Shown: one piece after another, positions 45,301 to 60,300 of the stretch
Numbering within the stretch: position 1 is the first letter of the stretch
How the letters are laid out: each line of letters begins with the position of its first letter
Assembly (NCBI GenBank): GCA_023333565.1
Contig: JAJKFH010000209.1
Span: forward strand, 728,001-792,000
Direction: 5' to 3'
From: Puffinus mauretanicus
Taxonomy: Eukaryota; Chordata; Aves; Procellariiformes; Procellariidae
Length of the DNA stretch: 64,000 bases
Notes under the pieces: model-generated
The model's input: only the letters and a program-made list of their open reading frames with translations
Told to the model about the DNA's origin: nothing
Databases searched by the model: none
Position numbers and translations under genes: made by a program

Positions 45301-48300
45301 ATTCCATGTGAAAAGTCCCTTCCTCTTAAACTTAAGGGTGCTTTTTACAAATAACAATTTTTGGCCTGTTTTCTTTAGGAAAGGCACATATGAAAAAAAC
45401 ATGGTTTGCACTGTGTTTTCTCCAATAACTGTTGAACTGGATAGACACTTGCAAATAGAAGTACTGAATTTCTAAAGGTTTCTTTTGAAAAGCAGTGAAA
45501 GAATAGGGGATGGAAACCCGAATTAGAATTTTTACAGATGTAAATGCTATTGCACAAGGTCTGCACTTAGTTCAGTTTGTTACTTGCCAACCATTTAATC
45601 AGAAAATGCTCGCTTACTAGATAGTAAATCCATGCAAATCTTCATGTACTTGCCTGCTACTCAGCTGCTAGGTAGAGAAGGTAGTGTCGGGTGGCCTCAG
45701 GCATGTGTTGGGGTTAGGACTTCAGTGCATCAAGATGCAGAGGGATCAAAGACGTAGTGGAAGCTGAGACAACTAGTACTACAAATATGGAGGGGTATTA
45801 GAATAACACCTGAAGAATGATTTGAGGATTGTTGGATATTTATATGTACTGCATCAGGCTTCAGTAGTTTCTCTGCAACAACTTGTTAAATGTAACAAGT
45901 GGCCTGTGATTCCATGTCAAGGGCAAAAGTTTAATTTCAAAACCAGTCAAGTTATTCATCTTAAAGGCAAGCATGCCAGCTTCTTCATGTACTGACCATA
46001 ATATTTCATGAAATAACCACAGTAGCCCTTTAAAAAGCCATAAATGGTAACCGTGAAAGTGTTACCAAGGTGGTGATTGTGTAAACTGTACTTTCAAATA
46101 AATTGTTTTTCATTTAAGCTCTCAGTTACAATAGTCCAGGAATTCTGTGGGGTGTTGAACTAAATGCTAACCCAGCCACAACGTCGTGTGCTGCATCTGT
46201 TTAGATTATAATGGTGGTGCTTCTACGCATAAACAGGCTTGTATGAAGAGATTCCCATTTCTGAATAAAAAACCTTTCAGGAGTGGATACAGAAAAATGG
46301 GAGGCGTGGATAGAAAACCTTATAAAGACAAAATGGGGAGGTGAAAGGAGAAATGTTAATCCGTAAGAACCATTTCGGTCAAACTCCTTATAAATGCCAA
46401 AACTAACTTGGAAACTCGGGTCACTGGTGAGTTAAACTGAGCCAAAACATAGATGTCCATTAAAAATTACAGCTGAATTTGCAATCAAATGATTTTTTTT
46501 CCCTTTAAGTTTTTATTGAACATATGTACTTGAAAAATACTCTTTTTTTGCTGAAAACATTAAACATGCCTTGTAAGATGAGGTTTGTGCTCATTGACTG
46601 TGTGTGCTTCCTTTGAGTAGCTACTTGGTTTTGTTTCTATTCTGGCACGGATCATTTATTGTATTTCATTTTAAGTGTGAACTCTGCCAAGGGATAACTA
46701 GAAACATTTTAAATTTTTTTTTGACAATTTCTCTTACAGTGATCTAGTTCTGTGTACTGTAATGAATGTAATAAAGTGGAGTTTTATTTCTGCAAAAAAT
46801 ATCTATTCTAAAAGATTCCTGGCAGATTCTGCATAGTTGAAGATTTAACTTTCTTTATCATTATTTGCCAAGCAAAGAGCACTTTTGAAATTTTAAGTGT
46901 TCTTGAAAAAGGTTCGAATAAAGTCAGCAAGTGGAATGCTTGTTAATCTTTGTTGAAAACCAGAGGGAATATGTATGCTGCAGAGATACAGAGCTGTCCT
47001 TGGCAAAAGTAATGGGGGGAAGAACCAGAAGACATACAGGGAGCAGTGTGCTGACATGTGAGCATAACTGTGTCATCTAGCACAAAGATGTGGTTTCTAG
47101 GTTGATGTATCTGTGGAAGAAGAAAAGCTATATGGAGAAATAGCAGCTTTGTTGCGAACTGTTGCTTTAACATGCACTTGCTATTTTACTAGTGTTTAAA
47201 AAAAACAGGGAAAGAGCTGTGAAGGTGTAGCTAAATAGTCCTTACAGTGGGTATTCCTGTTGCTGATGTCACGAGCTTCTTTGCAGCTTTGATACATTTG
47301 TTGTAGTTGTGTAAGTGAAATTGAGCCTCAGAAACACTTTTTGTCTGCAACACTGAAACTTTTGTTACTTTAAAGTTTTGGTCAGTTGTTAGAGCTTAGT
47401 TACTGCTAAATAATTTACTTTCCCTACAGAAAACAGTGTTGAGAGTTCAGTGTCAGAATATTGCTTGCACATGAGACAATCAGATGTCTTTGCTTAACAT
47501 TTGTTGCTTTGTTTGGTGTTTTTTTAATAAGTGTGAGTAATTTTGGAGTAGTTACATTGCTACTGTTATTATCTAGTTAGTCAGTAAACTGTTTCTTGCC
47601 CTCTTATGAAATTCTAATAAATAGCTGTGTTAATGTTTTTTAGAAAATATTCTGGAAGATAATTGGTCAAGTGTAAAAGAATGATTAAATAATTAAAAAC
47701 TGTCAAATATTTACGTAAGATTCCTCTTTTTTTAGGATTTCCATTTGAATAGAGTTAACTTGGAAGAATCAACAGGAATGGAAAGTTCTCCAGCAGGTGC
47801 TAGACCTAAGAAGAAAAATAAGAAGTCCTATGATTTAACTGCATCTGATAAATTCTGGCAGAAACATAAGGGCAGGTAAGCTGTATAAGTACAGAGTTTA
47901 TATTAATTTAGTAAATATAAATTCTAAGTATTCTTCATATTATGGTAGTTCTATTTTTAAGCTTCTTTGAAAATATTTTTAAAGTTTGGGGGTTTTTTAA
48001 GGAATGATCAGTGTCAATATTCATTGTTCATATTAATTGTATATTAGCTTTTTGTTACAGAGCACAAAATTGTTCTTATCAAAATTATATAAAAATATTG
48101 AAAGCAGTGAATATATCTTAGAAAGTTTAAGTAAAACTATAGTAAGATGTCATTATTTTCACTGATCTGATACTGCTACATGATTTGTGTATTGATATTT
48201 CTGAAAATGTTTTCATGATCATCTTGATCATACAACTTGTCTGGTTCTAGTGCTTCAATTTAACTTCAATTTAACAATTTAACTGAGCCTAATGCAGAGT

Positions 48301-51300
48301 ATTGCATTAGTCCTTTTCCAGAGGTAGCTGAGTCTGTTCAGCAAGAACTGGAATCCTACAGAGCCCAAGAAGATGAAGTCAAAAGACTTAAAAGTATCAT
48401 GGTAAGTTTTATCACCTATATGTGCTTTATGTAAAGCGTAATAGGACTTGTAGAGATACTTAGCCCACTGTGTCACCCCACACACAAAAATTATCAGCAC
48501 GTGCTGAATTTTAGGCATAATGCAATCTTAAAAGTAGGACTAGAAGTACCATATTTCATGAGAAGGTTCAATTTCTTGCATTTATTGGCATCACGTTTAT
48601 ATAACTTCCATAATAACTGTAAAACACAATCCAGACATTAATACCATTATGAGAAAATAGGTTCTAAATGTACTGACTGTATTTGCATGTGTGATCTTTG
48701 TATTTATTATGACTATTTTTATTCCTCTTTCCAAACCCTTCCCCAAAACCCAGGGTATAGAAGGGGAGGATGAAGGAGCAATAAGTATGCTTTCTGATAA
48801 TACAGCTAAGCTAACTTCAGCTGTCAGGTAAGTAATCAATAATGCATTATTGTTTAATTAATTTGGAACCATAATTCTTTTCTGTCGTTTCACTTTTGAT
48901 GTCCTTTGAAATAAATAGCTTTAAAAGTAGGCTATTCAGCTCAATAGTAAAGTTTAAATGCTTTATAATTCTGGTAAAGTTTAATGCAATGTCTTAGACA
49001 AGTACTTGCACATGTAACTTCCACAGCATGTGTGTGTGAGCCCTCTACGCATGGCTTTGGAGTGTTTCCTCAGCAAAGCTGAATAATCTAAGTGCATCAC
49101 AGATTTGCTTACACTCTTCCACCAGAAAAACCCAGTTACCTACCTCTGCATTCCTTCCTTAAAATTGTTAGTGAAATCCACATCCTGAAGCATCTGCTTG
49201 CTTTGCACAATGTGTAATTAATTACATTTTGATTATTGTAGTTACTATAACATCTGTTGGCAAGATTATAGTCATTAAGAACTCTGCGTGGGAAATTTAC
49301 TTTCCTGCTTTTCGAGACCTAGCCACCATGGATGACACTGGAAGTCTGAGGTTTAGACTTGTTCCTCATTGTAAATCTGTTTTTCATTCCACTGAGGCCT
49401 TGGAGAAGGGAGATGTTCAGTTTGTCGCCTTTTGCTAAGACCCCAATCAGAAGGAAGAAGGAACTGTAGTTATTCTGAGGATAGATGGGGTGATATGCCC
49501 AGTGTCCTGTGAAATCCAGCATTAGTTGTCTCTTTGTGAGTTTCAAAGGTTTTTTGTATGCTATGCCCTGGTTAGAATTTGATTGGAATTACAAAGGATG
49601 TGGGATGGATCAGACAGTTTCAAAAAAGCGAGCAGGTGTTTCCAAGCTCCCCCTATAAAGTTTTAAAGTTTTGTACTTCTCAAGATGCTAGTTTTCAGGT
49701 TAAAGCAGCAAGGTATGAAAGTGACAAGCATCAAAAGCTTTAAACTGATAGCAAAAAAAAAAAATCATATGACTAAAGCTTCATCAGGAAGTTTTACTGT
49801 TCAATTAGCCTCTATGTGACTGTTTTCTATAATCTGGCATTGTTAAGGAAAATCTTGATCCCCTTCAGAAAAGTGTATAACACAGTAAACTCTCCTATTG
49901 CAGTGTTTCGGCTCTAATCTTTAGGATTATGCTGAGAAGTCCAAATACCATTAGGATCTTCCATTTAGGTATGTTTCTGGAGAATTAGACTAGGCTTGGC
50001 TGTTTTGTTGTCCATCATCTCCTAGCAGGAAGAAAATACCCTTCAGAGTTGTCTTAGGCTTTACAATTTTTAGAAAACTTTGGAATATCTATTAGTAATT
50101 AAAAACCAGAGGATCTCCTGTCTTTTTTCTTTCTTTTTTTTTTTAAATGCAGTGCTTTACAAAGGCAGTACTAGCTATAAGTACCTTCCAGCTATAAGGT
50201 CATTAATGTCAGTCATCATAGATAACATTGATTTTATAATTGCTTAAAGGAGGAAAGAAAGTATGGTTACTTAACTTCATGATTCTTCAGGACATGCAGT
50301 CAATGCCATTAAGTGCCTTCTCATCCACTTATTGTTAAGACACTGACTGCACAGGGTGCTTTTGGATGTGGAATTGTATAGAACCTGAGAAGTCTTTTAT
50401 ACATGTGATGCTCAAGTGCCAGCAGTGAAAATCATATAGATCACAACACCTTAAGTAACAAATTTTCTACAAAGTAAACTTCACCATTCAGTTTCCTATT
50501 TCACAAAAGAAAAGATTTGTCATGAATCCTGCATGGAGAATTGTGTTCTATGCAGAAGCACCTGTGACAAATTCCAGGACATCCAGAGGTTCTGTGTTTA
50601 TTTGACAGATACTATTATTATTTAATATTATTTGATGATTATTTGACATTATTTGTTATTATTTGACAGATATTATTATTTGGCAGATATTGACACTTTT
50701 ACATGTATCAGACATGAACTAAATGTTGATTATATAAGCCATAATTCTAGTAGATTGTTTGTTTAGGTAAGCAGGGCATGTGTCTTGTTGATCACAAGCT
50801 TTCAATAGGAATATTAAATTACTTACATTATGTATATTTTTTGCTAGTCATGGTAAAAACTTGTTTTACTACATTACACGTGGATAACGTCCTCTGTTAT
50901 AAGAATCATTACATCTATACTTTGTAATTTTTTAGTTCCAATCCTACTGTATTCTATAATTTTAGATTTTAATAATCTTTAATCCCTTCCAACCCAAACT
51001 GTTCTATGATTCTATAAATTTTTTGTACCGACTGTAACACAATTCAGCTAACTGTGCAACTCAGCAGGTTAGTTTGTATTTAATCTCTTCAGCTCTCTTC
51101 CAGAACTTCTGGAAAAGAAGAGGCTCATTGATCTTCATACCAATGTTGCAACAGCCGTTTTGGAGCATATAAAGGTATGATTGCTGTCGAACTTCAGTTT
51201 TCTGTCAGTAGTGCTCCTTACCTGAAGAAATATATTTGAGCAGGTGAAGTAAGATAAGAAAGTGAGCCTTCTCATTTGTGCTGCCTTTTACAGAAATCAC

Positions 51301-54300
51301 TGTATAACATTGCTTAGTGTTGGAGGTGAGAGGGAATGAATTTTGAATGCCTCTGCATGGAAAGCAAAGCAAGTTATCAACTTTTTTCTTATCAGAATTT
51401 ACTAGTATACTTTCTTTTTTTTTTATGATGGCCACGACCTTTATTGTGGGTTGAAGTCTTTCTAAAATAAGTTTATGATGGAAGTGTTTCATTTACTTTA
51501 GGGATGTGTCATGGCAAGTTACGACTTCAGTCTAAGCAATTTTCTGTTCTGTATGTGTTTATCAGAAGGGTACTGTTTACTGTTCACCAACAAAAATGAT
51601 ACATAGAGGTGTGGCAATAATGATGCAAGTTACTGAGCTGGTCTTTCCAGCAGGGTCTGTGTTAGATGTCGTGTGCATAATTTAAGCACTTCAGAAGGAT
51701 GTTTGTCCTCTTTTCTGTTTAAGTCTGCTGCTCTTGTATCAGAGAACGTGCAGGCGGTTTCAGTATCGAGTAAAGACCATAGTTACTACTAGGATAACTT
51801 GGAAGATGGATCTGTTTTCACAGTATGAGAACAGAAATTATACATGAGGCTTTCAGAAACACTGAAATTCTGGTTTTGAAAGTGATTCAAGCACCAAGTC
51901 TCACTGAAAACCAATAGTTAGAAAATTTATAACTTATGGAAGGCAATGTGTTTTGAAGCTAACTTTAACATTTGTAAAGTGCCTAAGATCTGTCCTCAAT
52001 TATTACTGCTACTGAATTTTTTCAAGCTAAGTACTATAATGAACAAAGGATTCATTCTGAATTTTAGTGAATAAATGAATTTTACATATTTATAAAATTG
52101 GGGAAGAGATATAAGTGTGTCTCTATGTTTGGCTTATTACTGTAGGGGCTAGTTTACGTGCTTTTGCAGTATAAGACATGTCAATTTTCATATCTGGTAA
52201 TTTAAAAGCAGCACATTAATACCATTGAAAAAAAAACAGAAGTTGACAATGTTGATGTTTTATTTGATGCCTTATCTGTAAATTCACTTTTCTAAGAAAG
52301 ATATTGAGTGGGTAGTGTCAGGTCTACACCAGTAGTATTTTATATATTACTTGTTGGACGGAAGCCAGGTTTCAGATCAGGATGTGGAATGGCAATAATG
52401 TCAGTTTTGATTGCCAGCGTCCCTTTGGCAATGGACGGGAGCCAGATGCGCTTGTTCGTTCTCCATTAGGTGATAGTGACACACTTTTCTGTTACCTAGA
52501 GGTGGAAGGAATTACCTTAGAGTCCCTCTGCCACAGCACTCTACTAGCCCTTAGGCTCTCTCCTCTGACAGGGAGCCTGCTATTAGAGAGTTCCCAGGGA
52601 ACGGCGATCCATTTCTCTATAAATGATTCTTAATTCTAGTATTGCGAAGTGCTCAGGTTCCTTCTTATTGTATAGCTGTCAAAGAAGATTGTGAGACAAA
52701 TGGGCGTGCAGTTTCTTCAATATATTGGTGATATGTGCATCTGTGCCATCTTTTCTTTTGATTTAGAAAGAATCACTTCCTTCATCTCCAGATATTTAGG
52801 AAACTATGTTAAACTCAAACCAATGCAGAAGCACATGGTTTTTCTGTTGGAATTTACCTACACTAAAGCCTTTTCACTGAATGAATGTAAAGTTTCTTCC
52901 AACTGCTTTGTCCTATCCATTTTCTCCCCTCTTTTCACTCTCCGGTGTTACAAAAAGTATCTTTCTATCTTGAGCTGTAGAATGTTAACATGCAGGATGA
53001 TATGCTACTTAATGGATTCCTCAAGAATTCTCAAAAAGGGCAATGTCTCAGCCAGTACTTTTTAAAGAAATTCTGATGGCACCTGGAGTCTGTGGTTAAT
53101 AGGTTTTCTATACAATTAAATAATTCAAACAGATTAGGATAAGAGAGAATTTTTTTGGCGAGTGCCCAGTCATGAGGAGCTAGTGAGGCACCATGCTCTT
53201 CTTCAGGTTACTATATTTTTACTTTTAACATAATCTGGAAGCACATTCATACTTTAAAACAGACTGTTTGCATTGTCCATTATGGTTTTTTTACTACATT
53301 AAGTATTTGAGCATTTTTCTTCACTACATATATGAGAATCAGTGCAAAGAATGGTACGAAACCTGCTTTAGATATACTAAGTGAATTTAATTTTTCTTGT
53401 GGTGTTCAGTTTACAGCTGCTTTCCACATTCTTTTGGATCACTTTCTAAGACACAGCAAGAGGAAACCAGAAATTAATCACATACTCAGGGGTCCTGGCA
53501 GTTTTCTGGCATATCTAGGTGTTTAGTGAAATAATGGAAAGAATGCATCACTTTTTTCACGAAGTGAACCATCAAGTATTTATTGTCAGTGCTTAGAACA
53601 AATGCATCCTTGTTTTGCATTGATTGTTTTTCCTCTGAAGAAGCTGGTGGCTGAAGGACTGTACCCAACAGATAACAGTTTTAGGACTAGAATTATGGAT
53701 ATCTTTCTAGCTGCTTTAGAGTTTCCAGTAATGCTTATTTTTGCGTGTCATTCTAATGTGAATACTAGGATTACTGAAGTATGTTAAGTTGTGGCATACA
53801 AAAAGGTGTACATGTACACTTTTCTAAAATGATTACTCGGAGAGGGGGTAGATTAGATAACATCTTGCTAGAATTCTATACATATGAATTTAAGTGGCAG
53901 GTTTTTTGTGAATTATTATCTGGTTTAGATTAGTTACACTTGTTTGGTTTAGGGTTTTTTTTTTAATTCCTACATAATTTTCTTATCATGTATCTCCGAT
54001 TTTGCTTGATCTCAAGGCCTGATACTTTGAATGACTCCATTACTGGGATTGTCAATAGCCTTTCAAATTATCGAATTCATATTTTGTAAAGGAATTCCAC
54101 TGTTTTAACTACTCTGTTTTAAATGAGGTTATGTTTTTGTCTTACCATGTGAACAGAAACGGTGTGTGTTTGTGAAATATATATGTCACAGTGGTCCAGG
54201 CTGTTTTTCTGTAGTTCAGAACTGATAATTGAGTAACTTCCCAGTAAACAACAGCTTTTTCTGAGTTCAATTACAGTGACCTTTCTGGCATCATTCTGTG

Positions 54301-57300
54301 CAATTCAGTCAAAGGAAACTGGCTGTAGCTGCCACTCTCAGCCTTCTCCCAGAGTTCCTCTTCCTCTTGATAGGAGCACACTATAATTACCTCAGTCATT
54401 CTAGGGGCTGTTATTTCTGGTTGTTTTCTGTCAGTATCTTTGACAAATTCCTCCCAGTAATTTCTTAGAAAATTTCTTTTCTCTTCTGCATGTTCTCTCT
54501 CTCTCTCTCTCTCTCTAAAAGGAAGAACCTTTGTACTGTAAAGAGGATAGGAGAGCCTCCTACAAGTCCTTACAAAAATAACCCTCCAAGAGATTTCGAT
54601 GAGTCCTGCTTCCACTTCTCTGATTAAAAAAGAAGGAATTTTGTGTTCATTTTGGAGTACAGAGCTCAGGTAGAGATTCCCATGCGCTTCAGTAATTTTC
54701 CCTAAAATAAGTTTTGGCTTACGAACAGCTTGTTTTTAAAGATGCTAAGTTGAAAGCTTTCACAAATATATTAAAAAAAAAAAAGACAAAGCAAACTGAA
54801 GTGTAGTGCTTTAACTGCAATACAGATCCTGTCCCTGAATTGGCAGCCAGAAAGGTGTCCTGAATGAGATTGGTGTGGAACAAGATGTTGTAGTAGGAAA
54901 TCAAGAGCAGGAGGCAGAAAGGGAATAACTGTAAATGTAAATGCATCTTGATTTTATTATTGTTTTTTATTATTATTTTTCTTCACTTTGCTTGCCAGTT
55001 TGGCACCCATAAGAACCTCTTCTTTGCTGTTTTTTTTTATTGAATCTACAGGATTGTTTAGCTCCTATTCCCCAGCTTTTCCTCTTGGCATGTCTGTGAG
55101 TTTGCCATTGAGTGAGCAAAATTGCAGTTACTTAAATAAAATGGGACATCTGCTTCTTATCAGCATTTCTTAGACAAGTTGATTCTTCGGGAAGTAACTG
55201 TCTCATTGATGTGGCATATCTGGGAAATCTGTCAAAAGGTAACTAGTAGTGTTTAAGGCTATTCAGTAATCCGTATGAAATTTGATTAGGTGTCCAGCTA
55301 ATTCCTAGTGAACCAGTATAAGAAAAATATTGCCCTGATTAGTGTCTTTGCTAGTAACCTTCGTTAGTTATCTAGTGAAGAAGCAGCTGAATAGACTCAC
55401 CATATTGATCCATCTATTTAGTTCATGCTTTTGTTGCATCAAAAAGAGAGTGTCGAAAATTTTATATTGCTGCTTACCTCTGATGTCCCTATTGTGGATA
55501 GAAATAAAGGACCTGAAGTTTTAGAATTTTCAGTTTGTTTTTTTTTTTCCCCCAAAGAGTGCCAAGTTCACACTTCAAAAGTAATTGTCCAAAATTTTTG
55601 AAGAGAGTGAGTGTACATGTACCATTAATGTTTCAGTTTAGGCTCAAAGTATAGCGAATACATGCAACCAGTGAGTTTTCTTTGCTGCGGTTAGTCTGTT
55701 TTCTTCAGCAGTCTTAGCCAAACAGTCATAAAATTGCACATGGCTGAGAAGAATTTTGCCTAGTTTGGGCTCCAAGTAAGTTAACAACTGTAAATCTGTT
55801 CTTAAAATTTAAAGTATCTCATGTTTGAATTACATAATTTTATTTAAAAGTTGATCTGTAAGCAAATATAGTGAATTAGTGAATCTTTTTTTTATGTTCT
55901 ACATTTTTACATGCCATCTGAATAAATTTGTCTTAAACAGATCACCAGCTAAGATAATATGGGCATTGCCAAATTCAACAATAATATATTTATTTTAATA
56001 AGATTGAGTTTCCACATTTCAAGACAATCCTTTGTTTGTTGGATGCCTTTTGTCTGGGGAAAATATTTTAAACTTAAAAACATTGAATTTAGTTCCATGT
56101 AAGGAGATACAAATGCAGTTAAAACACAAAAAGCAAGTGAATATAATGGAAAGACTAGAAAAATAGTAGTAGTTTTGTTGCAATTGTTTTATCTCTCTAG
56201 AGAGAGTTAAGGAAACTACAACGCAGATAGTCTCCAAGGTGCTGTAGAATTGAAGTCAGAACGTGTCTGACGTGCTGGATACCAAATTGCATCTGAAGTA
56301 AGGACTTGGAAAAAGGCTGGTAGTTCAGTTCTATTCAGACTTTAAACTAGTGTAACGTAACTGCTGATAATCACTTTAACTTTAGCTAACTACAGGATTA
56401 ATCCAAGGTTTTACAGTAGCGTAACTACCAAAATTTGGCTGTGACTGCTCTTCTAACATGAGCTCAAGGTAAATATAGCTTGAAAGAAGCTCTAGCTATT
56501 TTTTTTTGTCGCTTCGTACACCTTATATGTAGTCATAGTCACTATCACAAACAACAGAAGACATCCTTCTGCCCCTAAAAGTAGCGAGTGGTCATTTTTT
56601 GAGCACTCTTCATGGTAATTTACTTCATAAGCTGTAATTACAAGCTTCCACAAAGACTTTAAATTAAGTTGCTGTTCTGCAAGTAACTGCTCTTCTCAAT
56701 GAGTTCAGTAGATGGTGAATGAGAAATAGAAGTGTTACATAGCTACCAGCATCATAAGCTGATTGCCAAAGGCTTTCAATATTAAAATATTCCTGTGACT
56801 TACCTCTTCTTTTATTTTGTATTCTCATCTCCAGCTCTTTTTTGATGAACTTACAATACTCAGAAGGTGAACTACCCTAATATCCTTAGGCTAAAGAAGT
56901 ACCTTTTTTTTTTTCCTTTTTTTTTTTCCTTTTTTGGGGGGAGTGATGAAATAACTGGTTTTTAAAATTCCATTTCCTTATTTGTGATCTCAGGAATAAT
57001 TTTAGTAGAATTCAAAAACACATGAAAACCAGACTTCTAAAGCTTTTATGTTGCGGTCATTACAACAACTACTGCACTGGGTTAGAAGGGGCCATAGCAG
57101 TTTTGCATGCCTCAGCATTATCAGGCAAAATTTCCTGAATCTCAACCCAAGAAAAACCCCGGTGACTCTTGCCTCACTCTGGCAATATCATTTCAATCTC
57201 CCAATGGGTGTGATGTGGAGCTGAAACACTTCCAAGGCAACGAGATGGAGATCCACTCTGCTGGTCTCCTCTTTGAGCCAATACAGAGCTGAATGTGTCC

Positions 57301-60300
57301 AGACACCAAGATTTAGTTACCAGATATTAAGGTTTTGTAAGCTGAGTAGTTGTAGCATTTGTTGTGGTGCTACATTTTAATGTTCAAATGCTCATAATAA
57401 TCTGTGATGTAATGGAATTTTTTTAAATAAGTTTTTGAATGCGTTTTTCTATCTTCAAATTGTAAGTTCATGATATGATGGTCGAGAAGTGCAAAGCTTG
57501 GCTGTTTGTGCAGATGTATTGCAATGCAGTCATTAGACTGCAGTCATTGCAATGCATGACCATGTGATGTCTTCCATAAAGCTTTTGCCGCATTAATTTT
57601 GTGCAGTCCCTGTGCCATCCTCCCTAAAAAAGGATTTTCACAACTTGATCTACGTGTGTCATTGTATAATGAGAGACTTCTTTTCCAGTGTTAGTAAGAT
57701 AATCTAACTATGAAGTCCTCCATCTTTGGTGTGAATGAATTACTGCAAGCCTTTGATCTGAGGTAGTTATTTCGGTACCAGCCCAAGTTGGCAGTTGCCA
57801 ACTTTTCTCTGGGATGATGCCGTAATGTATTTAGGAATTTCCCACATTTATCTGCATTAAGTAATTGCCTTGTTGGCTGAGAGACTTGAGGTTCACTTGA
57901 ACGTTATTTTTTCCTATTACAGCATAACACTACGTATGATGGCATGTAGTTTTCAGCTATGGCAAAACTGTAGTTAAAAACAAAGCTCCTCTTCCAGTTT
58001 AATATTTGCACGTCAGACATGCCTTGCTTAACTTGCATTTTCACTTTTAATATGAGAATTACATAGCATCAATTTTCTGAGAGTTAATAAAACCATATTA
58101 TAATGCAAGCATTAGTTATTTTTACTGATAATTTACTTTAAAATAAATTTTTAAAAGCAGTCTTGATAACTAAAACTATATACCTTTTTAAAGAGGAAAT
58201 AAATATTCTTTCACAGTGTTAAGATGTTAACCCTAACACTTATTCTTAAACAGAGTCGAAAGCTGGATGTGTATTTTGAATATGAGGAAAAAATAATGAG
58301 CAAATCCACTCTGGATAAATCTCTTCTGGACATGATTTCTGACCCAGATGGTGAGTACTTTAAATCTGAAGTTGGTATAAAATTTGTTAAGATACACAAT
58401 AAATCTGTACCTGTTGGGACTTCAGGGTTGGTAAAGAGCTTATGTGCAAGCTCTGCAAGACTTGTAAAGAAAACAGCTTTTTATTGATTTTTAGTAGCAG
58501 TCTGGAGAGTTTAGTATTTCAGTTGAGTAATATCCAAAATAGTGGCAACTTTTGCAGCTCTACTAAAATCCTTTCCTAACTCTTTGTTTCTGAAGGTCAA
58601 AATATTTTAACTTTTGTGCTTCTCCAGTATTTATTAGTATAGCATGGAATTGTGTGATCTGAACAATAATGATTCTTTAGAATCCTACTGCATGTTTTAG
58701 AACACACGCATACCTCACAAACAGAATGAAAAAGGGCATTTCATAGAATTTGGTTAAGTCAAGGGATTGCAATGTAGGTAGCTCTTGTTTGTGTGAGGAG
58801 AAAGATGGATGGCAGAAGATGGAGAGAAGGGAAGCAAGATGTAAATTGGACAGTTCACTGAGAGACTCACCTGAAGTTTTGCATGCCTTGACCCAGCTGT
58901 GGCATGTCTGTTTTCATTGTCTAAGAGCAGTGCATCGCAGCTTCTGTTTCATATATGGTTCATACATAACAAAGCTTTACAGACTGGGTGATACTCAGAT
59001 TCTCTATTAGCAGGAGTCACTACGGGTCTTTCTGTAAAAGGTTGAGACCAGAACGGGTCTCAGCTTTTCATAGTATCATAGCATCAACTCTCGTTTCAAC
59101 CTCTCACAACCTGAGGTATGTCACAACCCTCTGACAGATTTCAGTATGATCTGATACCAGTTGGCTGGAACAAAATAACCTGCAGAGCAAGATTGTAAAA
59201 CTTAAGTTACGACCACTGGCGTGTCTGCGTATTGGCAAGTATATTGGCAAACCTCGAGCCTTCAGAGACCCAGGGTTCCTGCTCTTTTCCCAGTATGCTC
59301 TTTAAGAAAATGTTTTGGTACTGCATGCTTATGTGTGTAGTCTTGTAGCCACGTACTGGACATAATGTCTGCTTGGAGTTTGCATAATGATTCATATTTA
59401 TAGAAAGAGTATATATAAATCCTGCTGACTTTTTAAAAAAATCTTTTATTAGTGTCTGTGCTATAGAATCAAAAGGCAGTGGCAGAAATAGTACACGGTT
59501 GGTAGAAGTCTGAGCTAAAATTTTACAGATCTCAGATTGAATCAAGTCTAGAAACTAACAGACTTTCAGAAAATCTACTGTCAGGCATCAATCTAATTCA
59601 ATACAGACATTCATTGTTAATATGAAGCTAATAAGAATATGTATAATTTGTACTTTTATTAAGCGTTGATACAAACCAGTCCTTTTCCATGTTCAGAATT
59701 AACTGTTCATGTACTATTTTGATTTCAGCTTTTATGTTTGCATGAACTTAGATATGAAAACAAATTATTATGCTTGCTAGTATTTCCTACTGGATGAATT
59801 GCTTTTTACCTGAATCCACATTTTCCATGCATTTTTAGATTGCAATATAAAGCAAATTGTTTCCCAAGCCTGATGTATCATATCAACATTCCTGTTAGTA
59901 AAATTACTGGGCTTATACGCAAGAGAATTTCCAGGCTAGAGTTTTCCTTCATAAGCTAAGTATTCAGGGGTTCACAGTAGCACGTTAGCATTTCATATGC
60001 ATTGCCTAGGTTTAAGATAAGTTTATATAACAAAAGGATTTAAGTTAAATCATGGCGACTATTTCCAGGCATTCTATCTTGTAAAACTGGCCAGCGTCCT
60101 ATTGTGTGAGTCACTGAGAAATACCAGCAGAAAACATTTTGAAAGAATAATGCATCAAGTCTTCCAATGCTTTCAGTGGTGAACTACTTGTTTGCATTAT
60201 CTGTGGGGATACGTGTCTTGTGGACAATGATATCTGCAGAGCTCTTCACAAATGCACGTAGACTTGACCACTTAACAGCTTCAGGCTTCAGCCTCCCATT

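Larger units (their letters stand above)
51175..58253 (+). other. SCFD1: SCFD1 intron 14
   Basis: About 7.1 kb, AT-rich. Recognised content is a GC-richer patch at 52375-52640, a CT microsatellite at 54494-54516 and a T/C tract at 56902-56942. No retroelement, RNA gene or cryptic coding exon could be supported. Confidence 0.4.

Noticed and set aside
54271..54615. 114-codon minus-strand open frame with an ERERERE run
   Set aside because: The run is the translation of a CT microsatellite, and the rest shows no known domain.
57518..57562. GCAATGCAGTC / GACTGCAGTCATTGC inverted repeat
   Set aside because: The arms differ by an internal insertion, so the hairpin is imperfect and needs no special explanation.
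59065..59130. Possible antisense CR1 tail (TCATAGTATCATAG)
   Set aside because: Only about 15 bases resemble the CR1 end; the following sequence does not continue in CR1 order well enough to call.
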